DNA from: an uncultured bacterium
GTDB taxonomy: Bacteria > Bacteroidota > Ignavibacteria > UBA10030 > BY39
DNA: 64,000 nucleotides
Direction of reading: 5' to 3'
Assembly (NCBI GenBank): GCA_937967455.1
Contig: CALCJK010000020.1
Span: 1 to 64,000 of the forward strand
The notes under the pieces are model-generated. The model was not told the DNA's origin and ran no database searches. It was given only the letters and a program-made list of their open reading frames with translations. Shown piece by piece: positions 18,521 to 27,353 of this stretch (the first letter of the stretch is position 1; every line of letters begins with the position of its first letter). Both the position numbers and the translations under genes were made by a program.

Positions 18521-20193
18521 AATGTACAAAAAAAATATACATGTCGATATCCCTTTTCACCTTATTTAACTTTAATAACTCATATTCACAATTTATTGAA
18601 CAACACTTAATATTGGTAATTATTGATGGAGCTCGATATTCTGAAACATTAGGCGATACAATGAAACAATATGCACCTCGTATGCATGAGCTTGCTTTAC
18701 AGGGTGCTGTCATAGATACTTTTATAAATGATAGTCTGACCTACACGAGCCGAGCAATTCCTGCAATCTGGTGTGGATCCTGGAAAGCACCAAGGGATAC
18801 AGTAATAAATGGCAATTCAACACAATATGCAACCGTTCCAACTTTTTGGGAATATTTTAGGAAGGATAGAAACAAAGATTCTACAGATGCACTATATATT
18901 ACAAAATATTTTTCGGCTCCTTGGCTACCAAGCTTCCATCAAAATTATGGTCCTTCTTACTGGCCAATGTTTGTGATGCAGGATTTAGTATGGAGTGATT
19001 TATATGTCTGGAATCTGGCAAAAAACACACTCAATAATTTTCATCCAAAATTCTCTGTATTATACCTAGCTGATGTTGATGCAGCAGGACACTCAGGTAA
19101 CTGGGATAACTATACTCGAAAAATTAAAATTGCCGATAGCATTGTGGGAATGTTATGGAATTTCATTCAAGCAGATTCAATCTTTAAAGATCGTACTACA
19201 ATGATTGTAACAAACGATCACGGTAGACATCTTGATACGGTTTCCAATGGTTTCGTCAGCCATGGTGATGGCTGCTGGGGATGCAGAAGGATTCAATTCC
19301 TTGCAATTGGACCAAATGTTAAAAAAGGAGTTTCAATAATTAAAAGAAAAATCCCTGATCTGGCACCAACAATTGGAGCAATACTAAATTTTAATCCTTT
19401 GTATTCAACTGGTACGGCAATTAATGAAATTCTTAAACCTATTCTTTCTTTCGATAAGGAAATTATTAATTTTGGAAATATTCATCTTAATTTAACCAAA
19501 ACTGATAGTTTTAAAATTTACAATTCTGGAGCTGCTAACCTAAACATAAATATCAATTCACTAGATCATATTATTATTAATCCTTCTACAGCACAGATAC
19601 AACCGCATACATTTAGAAATTTTACAGTTCAATTTACACCAACAGATACTGGTAGTGTCGACACATTTATCCTCATCAACCACAACGATGAAAAACAAAT
19701 TGATACAATTTATATTAAAGCCAAAGTTTTACCTGGGTTAGATACCTTGTTATTTAAAGTAAATAAGGGATGGAACTTAATTTCACTACCCCTAAAAACT
19801 GAAAAATCACATATTGATTCAATTTTTACCAATCATTCCTCAAAAGCATTCAAATATTCAAATGGATATCAATCGTCCGACACATTGGAGTATGGTATAG
19901 GCTACTGGTTAAAGTTTAATGATTCAACGGTTGTGCAAGCAATAGGTGAATCTGTCTCTTGCGATACAATTAACTTATTATCAGGTTGGAATTTAATCGG
20001 AACGATTTCACATCCTGTACTCAGGTCACAAATATCTACCATACCTGAAAATCTTGTTTCATCAAAAATTTATTCTTATAATCAATTATACTTTCCAATT
20101 GATACACTTTACCCTGGTAAAGCTTACTGGATAAAAGCAAACACAGATGGAAAAATTATTTTAAGAAAAAATGAACTATATAGAAAGAATTAG
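18517..20193 (+). CDS. secreted alkaline-phosphatase-superfamily protein with choice-of-anchor-like domains
   Basis: A 558-residue protein with a signal peptide (cleavage likely after NNSYSQ). Residues 28-300 resemble the alkaline phosphatase/phosphodiesterase/arylsulfatase superfamily: LVIIDGARYSETLG near the start, TYTSRA as the probable nucleophile region, YLADVDAAGHSG, TNDHGRHLD and SHGDG as metal ligands. Residues about 300-410 look like an ASPM/Hydin or choice-of-anchor-D beta domain (INFGNIHLN, NSGAANLNI). The C-terminus holds two GWNLI-type repeats (GWNLISLPL, GWNLIGTIS), common in surface proteins of this phylum. No T9SS sorting domain ends the protein. The ATG overlaps the mutS stop, and its end overlaps the following gene by 23 nt. 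Confidence 0.75.
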   Translation: MKCTKKIYMSISLFTLFNFNNSYSQFIEQHLILVIIDGARYSETLGDTMKQYAPRMHELALQGAVIDTFINDSLTYTSRAIPAIWCGSWKAPRDTVINGNSTQYATVPTFWEYFRKDRNKDSTDALYITKYFSAPWLPSFHQNYGPSYWPMFVMQDLVWSDLYVWNLAKNTLNNFHPKFSVLYLADVDAAGHSGNWDNYTRKIKIADSIVGMLWNFIQADSIFKDRTTMIVTNDHGRHLDTVSNGFVSHGDGCWGCRRIQFLAIGPNVKKGVSIIKRKIPDLAPTIGAILNFNPLYSTGTAINEILKPILSFDKEIINFGNIHLNLTKTDSFKIYNSGAANLNININSLDHIIINPSTAQIQPHTFRNFTVQFTPTDTGSVDTFILINHNDEKQIDTIYIKAKVLPGLDTLLFKVNKGWNLISLPLKTEKSHIDSIFTNHSSKAFKYSNGYQSSDTLEYGIGYWLKFNDSTVVQAIGESVSCDTINLLSGWNLIGTISHPVLRSQISTIPENLVSSKIYSYNQLYFPIDTLYPGKAYWIKANTDGKIILRKNELYRKN

Positions 20194-21484
20194 AGAAGCA
20201 GGTTTAGTTGGATGCGGTGGTGCTGGTTTCCCAACTTATATAAAAGCAAAATCCAAAGTAGAAATTGTGATTGCCAATGGAGCTGAGTGTGAACCACTTT
20301 TACACAAAGACCTGGAATTAATGATTCACGAACCAGAAACAGTTATAGGTGGACTTCTCCAGTTACAAATATCTACGGGTGCAAAAAAGGCAATTATTGG
20401 TGTAAAACAAAAATACGAAGATAGACTTACCGGTTTAAAAAAAGCAATTAAAAACACAAAAATTGAAATTAACTGGCTGGGAGATTTTTATCCCTCAGGC
20501 GATGAATATGTTTTAGTATATGAAACAACAGGCCGTTTAATTCCACCTCAGGGTATTCCACTCGATGTTGGTATTGTAGTTAACAATGTTGAAACACTCA
20601 GAAATGCATTTTATGCATCTGAGCTAAAACCTGTAACACACAAATATATATCCGTTGTTGGCGCTGTTAAAAATCCATCAACTTTTCTTGTTCCTGTAGG
20701 CAGTAGTTTTGCTGATGTAATAAAATTAGCGGGCGGTACCACAGCTACTGAATATGCAATTTTTGTAAGCGGGATAATGATGGGAACTTTAACTTTCGAT
20801 ACTTCCCTTCCAATAACCAAAACCTGTGCAGGACTTGTAGTTTTACCAGTTGATCACCGCCTTGTGAAAAGAAAAATCATAAATGAAAAATCAATGAATA
20901 GAATTGGTAAATCAGCATGCGATCAATGTAGTTATTGCACGGAATTTTGTCCTCGCTATTTATTAGGATACGATGTTCAACCACATAAAGTAATGAGAAG
21001 TTTATCTTTTACAGCAACAGGTGAAGCTTTATGGAATCAGTATGCTCAGCTTTGTTGTGCATGTGGTTTGTGTACTTTATATGCGTGCCCTGAAGATTTA
21101 TATCCTAAAGAAGCATGTGATCGAGCGAAAGCAGATTTAAAGGCAAAGGGGATTAAATGGAATGGTAAGCGTGAAGTAAAAGTTCATCCACTTGGTAATG
21201 GTAGACGTGTACCTTTAAAAAAATTGATGAGTAAGCTTGGAATACTTCAATATGATGTGCCTGCACATTTTTCTGATGTTAAACTTTCACCGACAATAAT
21301 TCGCTTGCCACTCTCTCAACATATTGGTGTTCCAGCTACCCCCATAATAAAAATCGGAGAAAAAGTTAGAGCTGGTCAAAAAGTTGCTGATATACCACCT
21401 GATAAATTAGGTGCACCAATACATTCAAGTATAAATGGGATTGTAACAAAAGTAGATGGAGAAATTGAAATAAAAGCCATTTAA
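20171..21484 (+). CDS. PduS-like SLBB/4Fe-4S flavoprotein (RnfC-related)
   Basis: A 437-residue electron-transfer protein related to PduS (the corrin reductase of propanediol microcompartments) and RnfC. The N-terminal nucleotide/FMN region has GLVGCGGAGFPTYIK and IIANGAECEPLL-like IVIANGAECEPLL. A central SLBB-like domain follows (SVVGAVKNPSTF). Two Cys-rich cluster motifs come next, CDQCSYCTEFCP (from Cys250) and CCACGLCTLYACP (from Cys295), and a C-terminal barrel-sandwich part ends in GAPIHSSINGIVTKVDGEI. The start overlaps the upstream phosphatase-like gene by 23 nt. The next gene is a PduT-like shell protein, so both together suggest an electron conduit, but no other Pdu/Eut genes are nearby. 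Confidence 0.85.
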   Translation: MNYIERIREAGLVGCGGAGFPTYIKAKSKVEIVIANGAECEPLLHKDLELMIHEPETVIGGLLQLQISTGAKKAIIGVKQKYEDRLTGLKKAIKNTKIEINWLGDFYPSGDEYVLVYETTGRLIPPQGIPLDVGIVVNNVETLRNAFYASELKPVTHKYISVVGAVKNPSTFLVPVGSSFADVIKLAGGTTATEYAIFVSGIMMGTLTFDTSLPITKTCAGLVVLPVDHRLVKRKIINEKSMNRIGKSACDQCSYCTEFCPRYLLGYDVQPHKVMRSLSFTATGEALWNQYAQLCCACGLCTLYACPEDLYPKEACDRAKADLKAKGIKWNGKREVKVHPLGNGRRVPLKKLMSKLGILQYDVPAHFSDVKLSPTIIRLPLSQHIGVPATPIIKIGEKVRAGQKVADIPPDKLGAPIHSSINGIVTKVDGEIEIKAI

Positions 21485-21515
21485 ACAAGTAAGTAAAAAC
21501 AAAACGGTATATAAA

Positions 21516-22070
21516 ATGATTGAAATGAATGCAATTGGACTTGTGGAATTATCGAGCATTGCTGCTGGATATGAGGTTGGAGATATAATGTTAAAAACAT
21601 CAGAAGTAGAATTGTTACTTATGCGAAGTATATGCTCAGGAAAATTTATTGTTTTAGTGGGTGGTGATGTCGCAGCAGTTCGTGCAAGTGTTGAGGCTGG
21701 TGAACGCACAGGAAATGGTTGTGTTGTAGATGCAATGGTAATTCCTAATGTCCATAAATCAGTTTTTCCTGCAATCGCTGGCACAAATCAGATCGAAATG
21801 CTTGAAGCACTAGGAATTGTTGAATCATTTAGTGTTGCTTCCTTAATCGAGGCAGCCGACGCAGCTGTAAAAGCTGCAAGAGTACAGCTTATCGAAGTTC
21901 GACTCGCAATGGCACTTGGAGGAAAAGCATTTGTTACAATGACGGGAGAAGTTGCAGCTGTAAGATCGGCGGTTGAAGCCGCAGCTGCAGTATGCAGTCA
22001 GAGAGGACTTCTTGTCAATAAAGTAGTAATTCCAAATCCCAAAAAAGAACTATTAAAGGAAATGATATAA
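21516..22070 (+). CDS. tandem BMC-domain shell protein, PduT-like
   Basis: A 184-residue protein made of two BMC domains (about 5-90 and 97-182). The first opens with AIGLVELSSIAAGYEVGD and contains MRSICSGKFIVLVGGDVAAV; the second contains VRLAMALGGKAFVTMTGEVA. Cys40 in SICSGK matches the pore Cys that binds a [4Fe-4S] cluster in the trimeric shell protein PduT. In known systems PduT sits in a microcompartment shell and pairs with PduS, whose homologue is 31 nt upstream. No other BMC-H or BMC-P gene or encapsulated enzyme is in this window, so a shell would need parts encoded elsewhere. Confidence 0.88.
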   Translation: MIEMNAIGLVELSSIAAGYEVGDIMLKTSEVELLLMRSICSGKFIVLVGGDVAAVRASVEAGERTGNGCVVDAMVIPNVHKSVFPAIAGTNQIEMLEALGIVESFSVASLIEAADAAVKAARVQLIEVRLAMALGGKAFVTMTGEVAAVRSAVEAAAAVCSQRGLLVNKVVIPNPKKELLKEMI

Positions 22071-22109
22071 TTTGAATAAATTCTATACTCCGGTGTATCA
22101 TTAATAAAA

Positions 22110-22670
22110 ATGATGAACGCTACTGATAAAGAAAACGAACTATTAATAAAAGCCAAAAATGGTGATAAAAATGCATACGGCGAAATCGTTAAAAATTATA
22201 TGCGTCGTGCATATTTTGCTGCATTATCAATTGTAGGTTCATCTGAAGATGCTGTTGATTTATCTCAGGAAGCTTTTATTAAAGCTTATAGAGCATTAAA
22301 AAAATTTGATCAAGAAAAAAAATTTTATACCTGGTACTATTCAATTTTAAGAAACTTATGCTTAAATTTTTTAAGAAACAAAAAAAGACATGCCACAAAT
22401 TTCTCAGAAATTTATGATCTATTGGAAAGTTCTAAAGATGAAAATCAGGACACAGAAAATATGATCGAAAGAAATGAAACAAGAAAAATTGTTTGGGAAG
22501 CTATCTGGAAACTATCTCCAGAAGATCGTGAAATAATAACTGCAAAAGATATCGTAAACGCATCATATGAAGAGATTGCAGAATTACTTCAAATACCTAC
22601 TGGTACTGTGATGTCGCGACTATACTATGCTCGCAAACGACTGAAAAAAATTATTGAGCAATCAATATGA
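22110..22670 (+). CDS. ECF-type RNA polymerase sigma factor
   Basis: A 186-residue sigma-70 family protein with only regions 2 and 4. Region 2 shows AKNGDKNAYGEIVKNYMRRA, EDAVDLSQEAFIKAYRALKKF and FYTWYYSILRNLCLNFLR. Region 4 shows LSPEDREIITAKDIVNASYEEIAELLQIPTG (read as two segments) and TVMSRLYYARKRLKK, the helix-turn-helix. The stop overlaps the next gene (ATGA), a membrane protein likely to be its anti-sigma factor. The closest type is RpoE/SigW-like ECF. Its target promoters cannot be read from the window. Confidence 0.93.
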   Translation: MMNATDKENELLIKAKNGDKNAYGEIVKNYMRRAYFAALSIVGSSEDAVDLSQEAFIKAYRALKKFDQEKKFYTWYYSILRNLCLNFLRNKKRHATNFSEIYDLLESSKDENQDTENMIERNETRKIVWEAIWKLSPEDREIITAKDIVNASYEEIAELLQIPTGTVMSRLYYARKRLKKIIEQSI

Positions 22671-23119
22671 ATGAAAACTTAGAAAGATTTCAATATCTGC
22701 TAAATAAAGCATTAGATGAGGCATTAACAAATTCTGAAAGAATTGAATTTGAACAACTAATTTCAACCTCAAAGGAATTTCAAGATGAATGGAATAGTCT
22801 GAAAAAAATAAAGGAGATAAGTTCAACTATGAAATTTAAAAATCCACCTGAAGAATTATGGGACAAATACTGGCTTGGTATTTATGCTCGACTTGAAAGA
22901 GGTGTAGCTTGGATTCTGATTTCAATTGGTACAAGCATTTTATTAATTTACGGAGGATTCAAACTTATTGAATCCATTATTGAAGACCCCACACTCACTT
23001 GGTTCCTGAAAATTGCTATTCTCGCCATCATAATTGGATTTGTTCTACTTGTTGTTTCAGTAATAAGAGAAAGATTTTTCTTGAGAAAATCAGATAAATA
23101 TAAGGATATAAAAAGATGA
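22667..23119 (+). CDS. probable anti-sigma factor, two transmembrane helices
   Basis: A 150-residue protein overlapping the ECF sigma gene by 4 nt. The N-terminal 75 residues are charged and helical (LERFQYLLNKALDEALTNSE, typical of the start of anti-sigma cytoplasmic domains), followed by LWDKYWLGIYARLERG and two hydrophobic segments at about 83-103 and 112-135. There is no zinc-binding HxxxCxxC motif. Position and topology support an anti-sigma role; similarity to a named family is not proven by eye. It also overlaps the next gene by 4 nt. Confidence 0.65.
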   Translation: MNENLERFQYLLNKALDEALTNSERIEFEQLISTSKEFQDEWNSLKKIKEISSTMKFKNPPEELWDKYWLGIYARLERGVAWILISIGTSILLIYGGFKLIESIIEDPTLTWFLKIAILAIIIGFVLLVVSVIRERFFLRKSDKYKDIKR

Positions 23120-23436
23120 TCGTTACAACATCAAGCCATATTGCAGGTAAAAATATTATAAAAACTATTGGTATAGTAAAAGGTAATACCGTGAGAGTAC
23201 GCCACATTGGAAAAGATCTATTGGCATTTTTAAAAAATATCGTGGGCGGTGAAGTCCAAGAATACACAAAACTTTTAGCAGAATCAAGAGAACAAGCTAT
23301 TGATAGAATGATAAGACAAGCTGAAAAATTGGGAGCAAATGCAATTATTGATGTAAGATTCACAACAAGTTATATAATGCAAGGCGCCGCCGAACTTTTA
23401 GTGTATGGTACAGCAGTTATAATTAAAGATGAATAA
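23116..23436 (+). CDS. YbjQ/DUF74 family protein
   Basis: A 106-residue protein with the family pattern: an N-terminal ITTS-like VTTSSHIAGKNIIKTIGIVKGNTVRV, LAESREQAIDRM, the GANAIIDVRF core and a YGTAV C-terminal strand. Family members form small pentameric beta-alpha domains; they are often labelled heavy-metal-binding, but the function is not established. It overlaps the anti-sigma-like gene by 4 nt and the hydrolase gene by 8 nt, so sigma, anti-sigma, YbjQ and hydrolase genes form one tight plus-strand run. Confidence 0.88.
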   Translation: MIVTTSSHIAGKNIIKTIGIVKGNTVRVRHIGKDLLAFLKNIVGGEVQEYTKLLAESREQAIDRMIRQAEKLGANAIIDVRFTTSYIMQGAAELLVYGTAVIIKDE

Positions 23437-24745
23437 AATACAAAAAATATTTCTTTCAGTTTGTTTAATCTTTGTAATCAGCAATTTTTCAACTTCACAA
23501 GGTATTGAATCAGCTGGAAATTTTTTGAATTTATTCATTAATAACAAATTCAAAGAAGCTTATTCATTGTTCGATTCTACAGTTAAATCAAAAATTAACT
23601 TTGAACAATTTTCTACTATCCTACCCAGTATAGAATCAAATTACGGAAAACTTTCATCAGTTATTGATACATCTTCAAACGTTGATTCGAATTTTCATGT
23701 TTATAATTTTGGGTGCAAGTTTGAAAAAGGTTCAATAAATTTTCGAATTGTTATAAACAAAAGCAACCAAGTTTCTGGATTCTGGATTACCCCATATACC
23801 GAAAAATCTGAATATAAAATACCCGAATATGTTAATATTGCAAAATTCCGTGAAATAGAGGTTGAGTTCGGTAAAAACGAATGGAAAATTAAAGGAACAC
23901 TAACAATACCTGCTCGTGTACAAAAATCACCTATTGCAATACTAATCCATGGTTCAGGCCCAAATGATAGAGATGAAACAATTGGACCTAACAAACCATT
24001 TAAGGATATTGCATGGGGATTGGCATCAAATAAAATTGCAGTCCTGCGTTACGATAAGCGCACAAAATTATATGGTCACAAAATGGATCCAAAAAATATT
24101 ACAGTACGAGATGAGGTCATTGAAGATGCACTTGAAGCAATACAATTTGTCAAAACTCGTGAAGATGTTGATACAAATAACATTTACTTAATTGGTCATA
24201 GCCTTGGAGCAATGCTCGCACCAGCAATTGCATATGAAGCTCAAAATATCAAAGGGATAATACTCCTTGCAGTTCCAGCAAGAAGATTGGAAGATTTGAT
24301 TTTAAACCAACTTAATTACATTTTTTCAATCGACAATAAAATCACTGACGAAGAAAAAACACAACTGGAAGCTTTAAAAAATCAAATCGATAGCTTAAAT
24401 AATAAAACTCTTTCAGAAAATACTCAAATACTTGGAATGTATCCCAATTACTTTTATAAATTAGCAGAGCTTAATCCAGTCGAGACAGTAAAAAAACTAA
24501 AAATACATATATTAATTTTACAAGGCGAAAGAGATTATCAGGTAACAATGGAGGATTTCGAAATCTGGAAAAAAGAAGTGGAAAATTACAATAACATTAA
24601 ATTTAAATCTTTACCTGATTTAAATCATCTTTTTATGTATGGGATTGAAAAATCTACTCCAGAAGAAACATTAAAACCAAATAATGTCCACAAAACCCTG
24701 ATAGAGGAAATTAATAATTGGATTAATGCTATAAGTGAAAGATAA
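23429..24745 (+). CDS. secreted alpha/beta hydrolase with DUF3887-like N-terminal domain
   Basis: A 438-residue protein with a signal peptide (IFVISNFSTSQ-like stretch, cleavage near residue 24). Residues 25-125 resemble DUF3887 (LFINNKFKEAYSLFD, IESNYGKL). The alpha/beta-hydrolase domain has the oxyanion-hole HGSGPNDRDE, the nucleophile elbow GHSLGA (Ser), LQGERDYQV carrying the acid and DLNHLF with the catalytic His. This combination is common among periplasmic esterase/acyltransferase-like proteins; the substrate is unknown. It closes the run that begins with the ECF sigma gene. Confidence 0.85.
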   Translation: MNKIQKIFLSVCLIFVISNFSTSQGIESAGNFLNLFINNKFKEAYSLFDSTVKSKINFEQFSTILPSIESNYGKLSSVIDTSSNVDSNFHVYNFGCKFEKGSINFRIVINKSNQVSGFWITPYTEKSEYKIPEYVNIAKFREIEVEFGKNEWKIKGTLTIPARVQKSPIAILIHGSGPNDRDETIGPNKPFKDIAWGLASNKIAVLRYDKRTKLYGHKMDPKNITVRDEVIEDALEAIQFVKTREDVDTNNIYLIGHSLGAMLAPAIAYEAQNIKGIILLAVPARRLEDLILNQLNYIFSIDNKITDEEKTQLEALKNQIDSLNNKTLSENTQILGMYPNYFYKLAELNPVETVKKLKIHILILQGERDYQVTMEDFEIWKKEVENYNNIKFKSLPDLNHLFMYGIEKSTPEETLKPNNVHKTLIEEINNWINAISER

Positions 24746-24869
24746 ATCTTTATTTTAAACTTTCACTTCGAATGAGGAAACAACCACTTAAGCATCTCTT
24801 GCAAAAATCTGAAAATTAAATTACATTATAACAAACAATAAATAACATTTAACAACCTTAACAATTTTC

Positions 24870-24875
24870 AGGAGG
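24870..24875 (+). promoter_or_regulatory. Shine-Dalgarno site deciding the EF-P start
   Basis: AGGAGG lies 6 nt before the ATG at 24882. The alternative start at 24876 is TTG and touches the Shine-Dalgarno sequence, so the ATG is used. Confidence 0.8.
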
Positions 24876-24881
24876 TTGAAA

Positions 24882-25454
24882 ATGATATTAGTAAGCGAAT
24901 TAAAAGCCGGTTCAACTATTCGGCTTGATAACAAACTCTGGCGCGTTCTTGAAATTATTAGGCATGCTGGAAGCGGACAAATGCAAGGTTTTATTGAATT
25001 AAAACTCAAGGACCTTGAATTTGGGCATTTCACTGATAGGCGATTTAAAACAACCGACAAAGTTGAAGAAGTTGAACTAAAAAAGAAGCAGATGGAATAT
25101 ATCTATTCAACAGATGAAGAATGTGTTTTCATGGATCCTGAAACATACGAACAAGCCGGTTTATCAAAAAATGCAATCGGAAAGCTGGAAAAATTTCTAT
25201 CCGAAGGATTTAGGGTGACAGTAGAACTTCTAAACGAAACACCAGTTGCTGTACAATTCCCAAAAATTATTGAAGTCAAGGTGGCTTCAACAGGTCCAGG
25301 TATTAAAGAAGCACAGGATAATACAATGAAACCCGCTATACTAGAAAATGGACTTGAAATTTTAGTTCCACAATTTATAGAAACTGGCGACAAAATCCGA
25401 GTCGACACAGAAAAATTCAAGTACATCGATCGAGTAACAATTAAAAGAATATGA
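24882..25454 (+). CDS. efp: elongation factor P, non-canonical loop
   Basis: EF-P relieves ribosome stalling at proline runs. The 190-residue protein has the three beta-barrel layout, with N-terminal KOW-like domain, the central domain (KKKQMEYIYSTDEECVFMD) and the C-terminal domain with the signature VKVASTGPGIKEAQDNTMKPA. The loop between beta strands 3 and 4 normally reads KPGKG with a modified Lys or an Arg at its tip. Here residues 28-37 are HAGSGQMQGF, two residues longer and without Lys or Arg. Tip modification by EpmA/B or EarP is therefore unlikely. The ATG with a strong ribosome-binding site is chosen over TTG at 24876. The next gene overlaps its stop by 4 nt. Confidence 0.9.
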   Translation: MILVSELKAGSTIRLDNKLWRVLEIIRHAGSGQMQGFIELKLKDLEFGHFTDRRFKTTDKVEEVELKKKQMEYIYSTDEECVFMDPETYEQAGLSKNAIGKLEKFLSEGFRVTVELLNETPVAVQFPKIIEVKVASTGPGIKEAQDNTMKPAILENGLEILVPQFIETGDKIRVDTEKFKYIDRVTIKRI

Positions 25455-26104
25455 AACAATCAGTTCAACTACTATTACTTATCGCCCTCATTTTAAATTT
25501 CAATTGTCAACAAAAACATCAAAGTTTATCATTTACAACACAAGATAGCCTGGCAATAATAAACAACATATTACAGTATCGTGTTGAACAGGATTCATTC
25601 TTCAGATATTCAGAAATCTCTCCATTTAACAGAGATACCACAATTCAATATGAAGGTTTAAAATATTTTCCACCAGATATAAAATACTACTTTAAATCAA
25701 AACTATATAGATACGATAATCCTGAAACAGTTGTAGTACTTGGAACAAAAGGTGAAGAGCGAAAACAATTAAAATATGGTTATTTTGTTTTAAATTACGA
25801 AGGTAAGGAACATAAAATTAATGTCTATAAATTTACAATTTACGATAGTATCAGGTATAAATTATACAAAGATAATTTAAGTTTCTGGTTTAGAGACAGA
25901 ACCACAGGAAAAGAGACTTATGAAATTGGTAGATATGTAGAAATTGGAGATGAAAGTCCAGACCCTGAATATGTTTATACAATCGACTTAAATAAAGCAT
26001 ATAATCCTTACTGTGCTTACTCTGTACTGTATTCCTGTGCTATACCTAGAGAAGAAGATTATTTAGATTTTGAAGTTAAAGCTGGAGAAAAAAAATATCA
26101 TTAA
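25451..26104 (+). CDS. DUF1684 family lipoprotein
   Basis: A 217-residue protein with a lipoprotein leader ending NFNCQQ (Cys19). It matches the DUF1684 layout: an N-terminal helix, SPFN, a central YGYFVLNYEGKEHKINVYK strand set, the WFRDRTTGKETYEIGRYVEI core, DLNKAYNPYCAYS and the terminal CAIPREEDYLDFEVKAGEK. Family members are small envelope proteins of unknown function. It overlaps efp by 4 nt and is followed after 3 nt by the phosphatase gene, so the genes are co-transcribed. Confidence 0.85.
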   Translation: MKQSVQLLLLIALILNFNCQQKHQSLSFTTQDSLAIINNILQYRVEQDSFFRYSEISPFNRDTTIQYEGLKYFPPDIKYYFKSKLYRYDNPETVVVLGTKGEERKQLKYGYFVLNYEGKEHKINVYKFTIYDSIRYKLYKDNLSFWFRDRTTGKETYEIGRYVEIGDESPDPEYVYTIDLNKAYNPYCAYSVLYSCAIPREEDYLDFEVKAGEKKYH

Positions 26105-26107
26105 ATT

Positions 26108-27337
26108 ATGCATATAAGAAAATTATATAGAACAATAGAAAATTTTGCTACACAACCAATTGAAGATGTAGAAGAACTCTTAAAGTCAGTAATTCACAAC
26201 ATCATACTATCTGAAGATATTGAAATTAAGGGCGGAAGACTATGGAAATATAATCCAAAGGAACATACATATATGCTAATTCATCAAGAAGGTGAAGTAG
26301 AGAAAATTAGAAAGAACTACCAGATTAAAATAAAAGAATATCCACTATTTTTGGAATTAACCAAATCTAGAACAGTAATTGCAGATGAGATCAATCGATA
26401 TTTAAGAAAAAAAGGTATAAAAAAATTTACTGCCACTGGAATTGGCGAAAAAGTAAATGTCCTTGGGAAAAAAATTTACAAGTATGTCCTAACATTTAAT
26501 TCTGATGACCTTAGCCAGAATCTGATCGATACTTTAAATATTATAAGCATCGCTTTATCCAATGTATTGAAGAGTAAAAAGATCGAACAAAAAGCCAAAC
26601 AACTCCAAAAAGATCTGGATAAAGCAAGTGAAATTCAAAAAAGTATTTTACCAGATCAAAAATTAATTTTTCATAATTATGAAATTTTCGGAATTTCTGA
26701 ACCAGATCAGGTAGTAGGTGGTGACTTTTTTGATTACTTACAATCAAACGATGGAGACGAAAGATTAGGTATAGTGATTGGAGATGCAGCAAGCAAAGGT
26801 CTATCAGCAGCTGCACAAGCTCTTTATGTATCGGGTGCTATTCGAATGGGATTCGAATTCCAAATAAAGATGAATCTGCTGATTAGCAGAATCAACAATC
26901 TGTTAAATCGTGTTTTCCATGAATCAAATTTTGTCACACTCTTTTATTGTGAACTATCAAATGACAAAAACGGCCTGATTATATATACTAATGCTGGTCA
27001 TAACAATCCAATTTTATATAGAAACAAAATCGATGATTTTGAATCACTCGAAACAACAGGACAGATTTTAGGTCCTTTCCCTAACGAACGATATTCGACT
27101 GAAAGCACTTTTTTAAATAAAGGCGACATACTGCTTCTATACACTGATGGCTTAGTCGAAGCAAGAAATGAAGAAAATACAATGTTTGGTGAAAACAGGT
27201 TAAAAGACATAATCCGAGATAATAAGAACAAAAGTTCTGAAGAAATTGCAAAGATTATAATGGAAAATATCCATAACTTTGAAAAACCAAATAAATTATC
27301 AGACGATAAAACATTAGTACTAATTAAAAGAAACTGA
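26108..27337 (+). CDS. PP2C-type serine phosphatase, RsbU/SpoIIE family
   Basis: A 409-residue soluble protein. Residues 1-165 form an unassigned sensor-like domain. A short coiled linker leads into the SpoIIE domain (about 180-405). Motifs are EIQKSILPDQ, the metal-binding GGDFFDY, LGIVIGDAASKGLSAA, TNAGHNNPILY and LLLYTDGLVEARNEE. Such phosphatases dephosphorylate STAS-domain anti-sigma antagonists in partner-switching systems. A STAS protein (42423-42761) lies 15 kb away, but no RsbW-type kinase is in the window. It is followed after 16 nt by the HerA-like gene. Confidence 0.9.
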   Translation: MHIRKLYRTIENFATQPIEDVEELLKSVIHNIILSEDIEIKGGRLWKYNPKEHTYMLIHQEGEVEKIRKNYQIKIKEYPLFLELTKSRTVIADEINRYLRKKGIKKFTATGIGEKVNVLGKKIYKYVLTFNSDDLSQNLIDTLNIISIALSNVLKSKKIEQKAKQLQKDLDKASEIQKSILPDQKLIFHNYEIFGISEPDQVVGGDFFDYLQSNDGDERLGIVIGDAASKGLSAAAQALYVSGAIRMGFEFQIKMNLLISRINNLLNRVFHESNFVTLFYCELSNDKNGLIIYTNAGHNNPILYRNKIDDFESLETTGQILGPFPNERYSTESTFLNKGDILLLYTDGLVEARNEENTMFGENRLKDIIRDNKNKSSEEIAKIIMENIHNFEKPNKLSDDKTLVLIKRN

Positions 27338-27353
27338 AAGAGGTAAAAAATTA

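Noticed and set aside
20171-21484. RnfC subunit of an Rnf complex
   Set aside because: No other rnf genes (A, B, D, E, G) adjoin it, and the following BMC gene points to the PduS branch.
20171-22070. Complete bacterial microcompartment operon
   Set aside because: Only a PduS-like and a tandem-BMC gene are present; no other shell or enzyme genes are within the window.
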